Shown here: positions 5,477 through 11,140 of the stretch, one piece after another | Position numbering within the stretch: the first letter of the stretch is position 1 | Layout of the letters: each line of letters begins with the position of its first letter | Origin: UBA8199 sp035358715 | GTDB taxonomy: Bacteria > Verrucomicrobiota > Verrucomicrobiia > Limisphaerales > UBA8199 | Assembly: GCA_035358715.1 (NCBI GenBank) | Contig: DAOPPX010000146.1 | Coordinates: 1 to 11,140, forward strand | DNA length: 11,140 nucleotides | Direction: 5' to 3' | Position numbers and translations under genes: made by a program | Notes under the pieces: model-generated | Seen by the model: only the letters and a program-made list of their open reading frames with translations | Told to the model about the DNA's origin: nothing | The model's database searches: none

Positions 5477-5505
5477 ATTATAAAGCCCATACAATGTATC
5501 TACAA
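5477..5505 (-). promoter_or_regulatory. Sigma-70-like promoter of the brnTA pair
   Basis: On the minus strand a perfect TATAAT -10 (5482-5477) lies 17 bp from TTGTAG (5505-5500, three of six matches to TTGACA). Transcription would begin near 5470, leaving a 5' leader of only about 10 bases before ATG 5461. This is the only strong promoter I could recognise in the window, so it may also serve the pseudopilin genes downstream. Confidence 0.6.
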
Positions 5506-5509
5506 TGTA
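5490..5509. promoter_or_regulatory. Candidate antitoxin operator: two TACATTGTA boxes
   Basis: Two copies of the odd palindrome TACA-T-TGTA (minus strand, 5498-5490 and 5509-5501) start 11 bp apart, about one helical turn. They overlap the -35 element and spacer of the brnTA promoter. Paired symmetric half-sites on one DNA face suit cooperative ribbon-helix-helix dimers, so autorepression by the BrnA-like protein is the natural inference. Confidence 0.5.
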
Positions 5510-5647
5510 TTTACACCAAGGCGCAGCTACCTGTCAACAGGATTCCTGCATTTTTTCCTCGAATTGCGCTGCACGCAGCCCCACACCTCGTAATCCGCTG
5601 GAAACGACGTGAGTTCAATTCCCCCCTCTCGATACCCCATCCCTCTG

Positions 5648-5758
5648 CCGTCGCTCCTCCGTTGCTCCTCCGTCCCTCCTCCGTTCCACATCCCACCGCC
5701 TATCGGAGGAGGGACGGAGGAGCAACGGAGGAGCAACGGAGGAACGACGGAGGAGCGA
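5648..5758. repeat. Inverted repeat of 11-bp GGAGGAGCAAC-type units
   Basis: The arm at 5648-5683 is the inverse of 5704-5739 with one mismatch in 36 bp; 30 consecutive bases are perfect (5654-5683 against 5704-5733). The loop is about 20 bases (5684-5703). The right side continues as five tandem 11-bp units starting CGGAGGA at 5704, 5715, 5726, 5737 and 5748. Transcribed, it would form a very stable hairpin. It could be an mRNA 3'-end stabiliser, a boundary element between operons, or a mobile repeat. Confidence 0.85.
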
Positions 5759-5842
5759 CGGCAGTGCTACGGTGGCAACTGCCTGGCACCGCGGGAATGG
5801 CAGCCATTTGCAAGGCTGGCTCGCCAGGGGCGCGCAGCCGGG

Positions 5843-7165
5843 TTAATCGTCTGAGTCCTTGCCGCCGCCTTCGCTGCCGACCTTGTTCATGAGCTCAATA
5901 AGAGGCAGGAACATGGCGATGACAATGCTGCCGACGATCACAGCCAGGAAAATGATCATGATGGGTTCGAGCAGGGAGGTCATGGCCGCGACGGCATTGT
6001 CCACTTCGTCGTCGTAGGTGTCCGCGATCTTAAGAAGCATTTCGGGCAGGGCGCCGGTTTGTTCGCCGACGTCCACCATGCTGATGACCATGGGAGGAAA
6101 GACCCCGGAGGCTTCAAGCGGGGCAGTGATGGTTTCGCCCTCTTTGACGCTTTCGTGAACGGCCCCGACGGCGTCGGCAATGATGACGTTGCCGGCCGTC
6201 TCCTTCACGATGGTCAGCGCCTGCAGGATGGGGACGCCGCTGCTGACCAGGGTGCCCAGGGTACGAGTAAAGCGGGAGATGGCGACCTTGTTGATGACCG
6301 GGCCGATGACCGGCATCTTGAGTTTGAACTTGTCAAAGGCGTGCCGTCCGAACTTGGTGCGGATGAAGAGCAGCAGCAGGACAACGAAGGCGGCCAGGGC
6401 AGAGATGGTGGCGACAAAGTGGAGCCTGATCGTGTCGCTGATGGCCAGGACGAAGCGGGTGAAGGCGGGGAGTTGGGCGCCCTCCAACATGCCGGCGAAC
6501 ACCTCTTTGAACTTGGGAATAACATAGACCATGAGGATGCTCAGAATGACCGTGGCCACGACCAGCACGGCGATGGGGTAGAACATGGCCGCGACCACCT
6601 TGCCTTTGATCTTCTGGGCCTTCTCCATGAATTCGGACAGGCGGTTTAAAACCACTTCGAGCACACCGCCCAACTCGCCTGCCTTCACCATGTTGACGAA
6701 GAGCCGGTTGAAGACTTTGGGGTGCTGGGCCAGGCCCTCGGAGAAGGTGCTGCCGCCTTCGATAGCGACCGCCAGTTCGCCAATGATACCCTTGAGGGTG
6801 GCGTTTCTTTCCTGCTTTTCGAGCACGCGCAATCCGCGGAGGAGCGGCAAGCCAGCATCCACCAGCGTCGCCAACTGGCGGGTGAAGGTTGTCAGGACCT
6901 TGGATTTGACCCGCCCGCCGAGCCCGGGGATCTTGATGTTGAGGTTGACATTGAGGCCCTTGCCTTTCTTCTTGGCGCCTGCTTTGGCCGCGGGGGCGCC
7001 CTTTTTCTCCGGCTTCTCTTTGGCCTTGTCCACTTCGACAATCTTGGTCGGGAAAAGGCCCATTTCCTTGACCCGCCCGATGGCCTCGTTCTGGCTGGCG
7101 ACCTCGAGCGTGCCTTTGCTCTCCTTGCCATGAGGATCCATCGCCACGTAGGTGTATTTTGGCAT
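5843..7165 (-). CDS. pilC: PilC/GspF inner-membrane platform protein
   Basis: A 440-residue polytopic membrane protein of normal family length. The N-terminal 'YTYVAMDPHGKESKGTL' is the family's opening motif. A Lys/Ala/Pro-rich linker (46-70) follows, then two GspF domains. The first has 'FTRQLATLVDAGLPLLRGLRVLE' (94-116) and the second 'FTRTLGTLVSSGVPILQALTIV' (309-330) and 'GEQTGALPEML' (377-387). Hydrophobic segments at about 191-218, 260-278 and 401-421 give the usual three membrane spans. It would couple the cytoplasmic GspE/PilT hexamers to pilin insertion or extraction. The start is ATG 7165, 16 bp after the GspE stop; no Shine-Dalgarno is evident. PilC and GspF cannot be told apart by sequence alone. 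The pilT neighbour favours a pilus, the pseudopilins a secretion-like system. Confidence 0.93.
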   Translation of the reverse strand: MPKYTYVAMDPHGKESKGTLEVASQNEAIGRVKEMGLFPTKIVEVDKAKEKPEKKGAPAAKAGAKKKGKGLNVNLNIKIPGLGGRVKSKVLTTFTRQLATLVDAGLPLLRGLRVLEKQERNATLKGIIGELAVAIEGGSTFSEGLAQHPKVFNRLFVNMVKAGELGGVLEVVLNRLSEFMEKAQKIKGKVVAAMFYPIAVLVVATVILSILMVYVIPKFKEVFAGMLEGAQLPAFTRFVLAISDTIRLHFVATISALAAFVVLLLLFIRTKFGRHAFDKFKLKMPVIGPVINKVAISRFTRTLGTLVSSGVPILQALTIVKETAGNVIIADAVGAVHESVKEGETITAPLEASGVFPPMVISMVDVGEQTGALPEMLLKIADTYDDEVDNAVAAMTSLLEPIMIIFLAVIVGSIVIAMFLPLIELMNKVGSEGGGKDSDD

Positions 7166-7181
7166 AAGGGGTCCGTTTGCT

Positions 7182-8888
7182 TCAGGTGTATTTGACGACT
7201 TCTTCGATAGTTGTATCGCCGTCGAAAATGCTGCGCAAGCCGTCTTCGCGGAGGGGGACCATGCCCAGTTCGACGGCCTTCTGGCGCATCACGACGGTGG
7301 GGGCCCGCTCGTTGATCAGCAGGCGAATGGCGTCGTTGATGATGAGCAGCTCGAAGATGCCTTTGCGCCCCCGGTAACCGGTGTCATTGCAGGTGGAGCA
7401 GCCGCGCCCGTAATAGAAGGTCTTGTCGCCCAGGTCGTGCGGCGAAAGATTGAGCAGCGACAATTGGGCTTCGGTGGGCTCGAAGGGGGTGCGGCAGTTT
7501 TTGCAGATCGTGCGCACCAACCGCTGGCCGATAACGGCCACCATGGTGGATGAGATCAGGAACGGCTCCACGCCCATGTCAATCAGACGCGTGACGGCGC
7601 CGGGGGCGTCGTTGGTGTGCAGGGTGCTCAGCACCAGGTGCCCCGTCAGGGAGGCTTGAATGGAAATCTGCGCCGTCTCCAGATCGCGCATTTCCCCCAC
7701 CATGATAATATCGGGGTCCTGCCGCAGGAAGGAGCGCAGCGCCTTGCTGAAGGTCAGCCCGACGCCCTCATTGACGGCCACCTGCATGATTCCATCAATG
7801 TCGTATTCGACGGGGTCTTCAGCGGTGAGCAACTTGGAGTCAATGGTATTAACGCGGCGGAGGCAGGAATAAAGGGTGGTGGTCTTGCCGCAGCCCGTCG
7901 GGCCGGTAACGACGAAGATGCCGTTAGGCCGTTGAATTGCCTCGATGGTGTAGTCGTAGAGGTACTTCGGGAAGCCCAGCGTTTCGATCTCGAGGTTGAC
8001 GGCCGAGCGGTCCAGGACGCGCAGCACGACTGACTCGCCAAACTGCGTGGGCAAGGTCGAGACGCGCAGGTCAATGGTGCGATTGCCGATGGGGTAGGTG
8101 ATGCGCCCGTCCTGCGGCAGGCGGCGCTCCGAGATGTTCAGGTTGGCCATGACCTTGATGCGGGAGACCACCGGCACGGCCAGGTGCTTGGGCGGCGGTG
8201 ACATCTCGTAGAGGGCGCCGTCCACCCGGTAGCGGATCTTGAACTCGGTCTCAAAGGGCTCGAAATGAATGTCGCTGGCGCGGTCCTGGACTGCCTGGAA
8301 CAGCACGAGGTCTACGAAGCGGACGATCGGCGCCTGGTCGGCCAGGCGTGCCATCATGGCCGCATCGTCGGTAACGGCCAGCTCGCTGGCTTCCTTGGCG
8401 ATCTCCTTGTCGGCGCCCAGCTCCTTGAGCACGTCCGAGACGCTCTCGCTCTCCTGCGGGTAAAACTTCTCTATAGCCTTCTGGACCTGGACGGGGTCGG
8501 CCACGACCAGTTGGACGTCCCTCTTGATGACGAAGCCGAGCTCGTCAACGCGGCTGACATTCAACGGGTCTGCGAGGGCGACTTGCACGGTGGAGCCGGC
8601 CATTCCCACGGGCAGGCACTGGTACATGCGCGCGGTCTTGGCTGGAATTACGCGCAACAGATCCGGCGTCAAATCCCGTTCTTTGACCGTCGCGACGGAT
8701 GCGCCGAGGTGATCCGCGATGACCTGAAGCACGCTGTCCAAATCCAGGATGCTGAAGTCCTGCAGGATTTGAGCGACGGGCTTGCCGGTGCGCTTGAGTT
8801 CCCCAAGCACTTCCTCGTACTGCAGGTCGTCAATCAGGCCTTGCTCTTTGACCAGGGCAAGCAGCGGATCGTGAATGTCCTCAGGCAT
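7182..8888 (-). CDS. pilB: GspE/PilB-type assembly ATPase (complete copy)
   Basis: A 568-residue hexameric secretion/pilus ATPase that would power fibre extension from the cytoplasmic face. An N-terminal MshEN/GspE-N type domain spans about 1-140, where it would contact the platform. The nucleotide-binding core has Walker A GPTGCGKT (329-336), an Asp box 'TAEDPVEY', a Walker B region 'DPDIIMVGEMRD' (391-402) and a His box 'TGHLVLSTLHTND' (415-427). The tetracysteine zinc motif typical of GspE/PilB is complete (C462, C465, C507, C510). ATG 8888 lies 12 bp after the pilT stop. An AAGGTG is present but 15 bases away, too far to be ideal. The immediate downstream partner is pilC/gspF. A second paralogue lies two genes upstream. 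Confidence 0.94.
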   Translation of the reverse strand: MPEDIHDPLLALVKEQGLIDDLQYEEVLGELKRTGKPVAQILQDFSILDLDSVLQVIADHLGASVATVKERDLTPDLLRVIPAKTARMYQCLPVGMAGSTVQVALADPLNVSRVDELGFVIKRDVQLVVADPVQVQKAIEKFYPQESESVSDVLKELGADKEIAKEASELAVTDDAAMMARLADQAPIVRFVDLVLFQAVQDRASDIHFEPFETEFKIRYRVDGALYEMSPPPKHLAVPVVSRIKVMANLNISERRLPQDGRITYPIGNRTIDLRVSTLPTQFGESVVLRVLDRSAVNLEIETLGFPKYLYDYTIEAIQRPNGIFVVTGPTGCGKTTTLYSCLRRVNTIDSKLLTAEDPVEYDIDGIMQVAVNEGVGLTFSKALRSFLRQDPDIIMVGEMRDLETAQISIQASLTGHLVLSTLHTNDAPGAVTRLIDMGVEPFLISSTMVAVIGQRLVRTICKNCRTPFEPTEAQLSLLNLSPHDLGDKTFYYGRGCSTCNDTGYRGRKGIFELLIINDAIRLLINERAPTVVMRQKAVELGMVPLREDGLRSIFDGDTTIEEVVKYT

Positions 8889-8900
8889 AGGGGGGCTGGA

Positions 8901-10022
8901 TTACACCTTTCCTTCGGCGACGGCTTGCGTGTCGGCGCCCACCGCCGCCGCCAGTTCCAGTTCCTGCAGCTTGGCCTGGATGGTCACCGGATCCTGGGCC
9001 TTGGTGATGACTTCCTCGCGGGCGATCATGCCGGCCAGGTACTTGTCAATCAGGAAGCTGTCCAATGTCACCATGCCGTACTTGGCGCCGGTCTGAATGT
9101 CCGACTGGATGCGGAAGGTCTTATTGTCGCGGATCAGGGCGGCAACGGACGGCGTGTTCATCATGATCTCGAAGGCCGCCACGCGTCCCGGCTTGTCTAT
9201 GCGCGGGATGAGCAACTGGGAAATGACACTCTGCAAGACGGTGGAGAGCTGGATGCGGATTTGCTCCTGCTGGTTGGTGGGAAACGCGTTCACGACGCGG
9301 TCAATTGTCTTGGCCGCGCCGGTGGTGTGCAGCGTGCCGAAGACCAAGTGCCCGGTCTCCGCCGCCGTGATCGCCGCGTCAATTGTCTCCAGGTCGCGCA
9401 TTTCGCCGACCAGAATGACGTCCGGGTCCTGGCGCAGCACGCGCCGCAGCGCCTCGGCGAAGTTGGGCACGTCCACGCCGATTTCGCGCTGGGTGACGAT
9501 GGCCTTCTTGTGCTTGTGGTAGTACTCGATGGGGTCTTCGATGGTGACAATATGGGCTTCGTCGCGCTCTTCGTTGATGATGTTGATCATGGACGCGAGC
9601 GTGGTGGTCTTGCCCGAACCGGTCGGGCCGGTGACGAGCACCAGTCCGCGCGGCTTGTAGAGGAGCTCTTTGGCGGAGGGCGGCAGCCCGATCTGCTCCA
9701 TGGTGAGCATCTTGTTGGGAATCTGACGCAGCACCAGGCCGAAGTTGCCCTTCTCTTTGAACACGCTCACGCGGAAACGAGCCATGTCGCCGAAGGCAAA
9801 GCCGAAGTCGGCGCCGCCGCGCTCGCGCACGTGCTGGATGTGATCCTCCGAAGTGATGCTGCGCATCAACTCCTCGCTGTCTTCCGGCGTCAGGGCCGGC
9901 CCTTCCACGCGGTGCAGGATCCCGTGCACACGGATGACGGGCGCGGTGCCCACGCGGATGTGGAGGTCGGACGACCCTTCCGAGACGACCAACTGCAACA
10001 AATCGGACATCGAGTAAGACAT
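8901..10022 (-). CDS. pilT: PilT-type twitching-motility retraction ATPase
   Basis: A 373-residue ATPase of PilT length. It carries 'GSSDLHIRVGTAPVIRVHG' near the N-terminus (16-34), Walker A GPTGSGKT (132-139), Asp box 'IEDPIEY' (151-157), Walker B 'DVILVGEMRD' (201-210) and His box 'AETGHLVFGTLHTTGA' (221-236). The C-terminal 'PSVAALIRDNKT' (281-292) corresponds to the retraction-specific AIRNLIRE-type motif. It has no tetracysteine zinc motif, unlike its two GspE-type neighbours, which fits PilT rather than PilB. It would depolymerise a type IV pilus by driving subunits back into the membrane. Start ATG 10022; Met5 is an alternative. No clear Shine-Dalgarno was found. Its presence argues that the locus makes a retractable pilus. 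Confidence 0.94.
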   Translation of the reverse strand: MSYSMSDLLQLVVSEGSSDLHIRVGTAPVIRVHGILHRVEGPALTPEDSEELMRSITSEDHIQHVRERGGADFGFAFGDMARFRVSVFKEKGNFGLVLRQIPNKMLTMEQIGLPPSAKELLYKPRGLVLVTGPTGSGKTTTLASMINIINEERDEAHIVTIEDPIEYYHKHKKAIVTQREIGVDVPNFAEALRRVLRQDPDVILVGEMRDLETIDAAITAAETGHLVFGTLHTTGAAKTIDRVVNAFPTNQQEQIRIQLSTVLQSVISQLLIPRIDKPGRVAAFEIMMNTPSVAALIRDNKTFRIQSDIQTGAKYGMVTLDSFLIDKYLAGMIAREEVITKAQDPVTIQAKLQELELAAAVGADTQAVAEGKV

Positions 10023-10034
10023 GCCTGAATCCAG

Positions 10035-10121
10035 TTAAGCGCGGGTTTCCACCGGCGCGAGTTTTGACATCATACGAAACTTGCCATTACAAATGGGACA
10101 GCGGCAAAGCGCATTGGTCAC
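10035..10121 (-). CDS. Doubtful 28-residue ORF with a CxCxxC motif
   Basis: Between the partial GspE gene and pilT a GTG at 10121 opens a 28-residue frame carrying L-C-R-C-P-I-C-N-G-K-F (C6, C8, C11), ending in TAA 12 bp before pilT. The cysteine cluster looks like half of a zinc ribbon. The same frame is open back into the end of the GspE gene but has no start codon there. An 11-codon frame from ATG 10153, abutting the GspE TAA, ends at 10118 (TGA) overlapping this GTG (GTGA). It may be a tiny metal-binding protein, a remnant, or chance. No Shine-Dalgarno was seen. Confidence 0.18.
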   Translation of the reverse strand: MTNALCRCPICNGKFRMMSKLAPVETRA

Positions 10122-10153
10122 GCCGCTTGTTGCGCTGGCTTTCGGCGGCGCAT

Positions 10154-11140
10154 TTAATCCACGTCTCCCACAGTCGCGCGGATGACTTCGTCCGGGGTGG
10201 TTAATCCCGCCTGGGCTTTGCGAATGCCGTCTTCGCGCAGGGTTCGCATGCCCATCTCGCGGGCGCGGGCGCGCAGCACAGACGACGCGACCTTCTCATA
10301 AATGAGTTTGCGGGCTTCGTCATCTATAACGAAGATTTCAAAGATGCCGAAGCGGCCGCGGTAGCCGGTGTTGGAGCAATTGGCGCAGCCCTTGCCTTTC
10401 ATGAACGTGGCGCCCTGGACGCCGGCGGCATCCAGTCCGAGCGTGCGCATCTCGGCCTCCGAGGGCAGGCAGGGGCTGGCGCACTGTTTGCACACCTTTC
10501 GCACCAGCCGCTGGGCCATCAGCCCGCGGGTCGAGGAGGCCACGAGAAACGGCTTGACCCCGATATCAATAAGGCGCGTGACGGCGCTCGGCGCGTCGTT
10601 CGTGTGGAGGGTCGAGAACACGAGATGCCCGGTGAGGGAGGCATTGATCGCGATGGTGGCAGTCTCCAGGTCGCGAATCTCCCCGATCATGATGACGTTG
10701 GGCGCCTGGCGCAGGATCGAGCGGAGGGCGAAGGCAAACGTCAGGCCCACCGCCTCGCTGACCTGCACCTGGTTGATGCCCGAGAGCAGGTATTCCACCG
10801 GATCTTCGACGGTGATGATCTTGCGGTCGGGCCGGTTGATGAAGTGCAGGCAGGAATACAGCGTCGTGGTCTTGCCCGAGCCGGTCGGCCCGGTGACCAG
10901 CAGGATGCCGTCCGGCAGGCCGATCAGCCGCTCGAAGGTTTGCTGGTCGTCGGTGAAGAAGCCCAGTTCGGGCAAGCCCAGGCGCAATCCTTCCTTGTCC
11001 AGGATACGCATGACAATGCTCTCGCCGTGGTTTGTGGGCAGGCAGGACACGCGCAAGTCAATCAGTTTGCCGCCGACCGAGGTCTGGATGCGCCCGTCCT
11101 GGGGAATCCGGTGCTCGGAGATGGACATGTTGGACTGGAT
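10154..11140 (-). CDS. GspE/PilB-type ATPase, N-terminus outside the window
   Basis: The frame is open to the window edge. The first visible residues (IQSNMSISEHRIPQDGR) match the internal 'NLNISERRLPQDGR' of the complete paralogue, so about the first 240 residues are missing and the internal ATG at 11128 is not the start. Numbering from that Met: Walker A GPTGSGKT (80-87), Asp box 'TVEDPVEY', Walker B region 'QAPNVIMIGEIRD' (141-153), His box 'TGHLVFSTLHTND' and zinc cysteines C213, C216, C248 and C251. The usual DPD before the Walker B strand is APN, while the catalytic-region Glu (GE) is retained. It is a second assembly ATPase next to pilT, perhaps dedicated to a different set of subunits. 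It ends at TAA 10156-10154, 131 bp before pilT. Confidence 0.92.
   Translation of the reverse strand: MQSNMSISEHRIPQDGRIQTSVGGKLIDLRVSCLPTNHGESIVMRILDKEGLRLGLPELGFFTDDQQTFERLIGLPDGILLVTGPTGSGKTTTLYSCLHFINRPDRKIITVEDPVEYLLSGINQVQVSEAVGLTFAFALRSILRQAPNVIMIGEIRDLETATIAINASLTGHLVFSTLHTNDAPSAVTRLIDIGVKPFLVASSTRGLMAQRLVRKVCKQCASPCLPSEAEMRTLGLDAAGVQGATFMKGKGCANCSNTGYRGRFGIFEIFVIDDEARKLIYEKVASSVLRARAREMGMRTLREDGIRKAQAGLTTPDEVIRATVGDVD

Larger units (their letters stand above)
5462..5842. other. 381-bp spacer between pilC and brnT
   Basis: The spacer separates the motor block from the toxin-antitoxin/pseudopilin block. From right to left it holds short palindromes near the pilC stop (CTGGCTCGCCAG at 5815-5826, ATGGCAGCCAT at about 5798-5808), the large 11-bp-unit inverted repeat (5648-5758), about 140 bp with no recognised feature, then the brnTA operator and promoter. 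No classical terminator with a U-tract was found, although the inverted repeats could still end or stabilise the pilC transcript. Small open frames in this spacer translate the repeats and are not credible genes. Confidence 0.6.

Noticed and set aside
5648..5739. Rho-independent terminator
   Set aside because: The stem is strong, but no U-tract follows on either strand, so I call it only an inverted repeat.
5494..5892. Small ORFs in the pilC-brnT spacer
   Set aside because: They mostly translate the 11-bp inverted repeat or overlap the pilC end. No ribosome site or domain was seen.
8265..10028. Long plus-strand ORF (587 codons) opposite pilT and gspE
   Set aside because: It is exactly antisense to two well-conserved ATPase genes. 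Its translation has no recognisable domain, as expected for a GC-rich shadow frame.

Overview
GC-rich bacterial DNA in which every convincing gene lies on the minus strand, so transcription runs from high to low coordinates. The window encodes the motor, platform and pseudopilins of a type IV pilus / type II secretion-like machine. The likely source is a member of the Verrucomicrobiota (PVC group), possibly a Pedosphaera/Limisphaera-type lineage. I infer this from three things: the pseudopilin set resembles the 'Verru_Chthon cassette' families, two GspE/PilB paralogues flank pilT, and short repeats that I associate from memory with those genomes are abundant. None of this was tested by a database search.

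Layout in transcription order. (1) Motor block, 11140-5843: a GspE/PilB-type ATPase whose N-terminus lies outside the window, a 131-bp spacer with a doubtful mini-ORF, a PilT retraction ATPase, a complete second GspE/PilB ATPase, and a PilC/GspF inner-membrane platform protein. (2) Spacer 5842-5462: a 36-bp-arm inverted repeat built from 11-bp units, and a strong sigma-70-like promoter overlapped by two TACATTGTA boxes. (3) A BrnT-like toxin and a BrnA/CopG-like antitoxin, 5461-4849. (4) Five prepilin-type genes, 4852-1: two GspG-like, then GspH-, GspI- and GspJ-like. The last three junctions are tight (4-bp gap, ATGA overlap, GTGA overlap). The first pseudopilin frame overlaps the antitoxin stop (ATGA), so the toxin-antitoxin promoter may feed the pseudopilin genes.

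How they would work together: the GspE ATPases would power pseudopilin or pilin assembly through PilC/GspF, and PilT would power retraction. The GspG-like proteins would form the fibre, with the H/I/J-like proteins as its tip or as minor pseudopilins. No secretin, prepilin peptidase, or PilM/N/O-like gene is visible here.

The most unusual feature is where the repeats sit. Four of the five pseudopilin leader peptides are encoded by heptanucleotide tandem arrays or paired palindromes, placed between the start codon and the conserved prepilin cleavage site. The fifth leader contains a smaller palindrome. Five different heptamers occur, all with a 7-bp period. Because 7 is not a multiple of 3, a change of one unit would switch the reading frame of the downstream pseudopilin. 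This makes the leaders candidate contingency (phase-variable) elements, or at least unusual non-conserved prepilin leaders.
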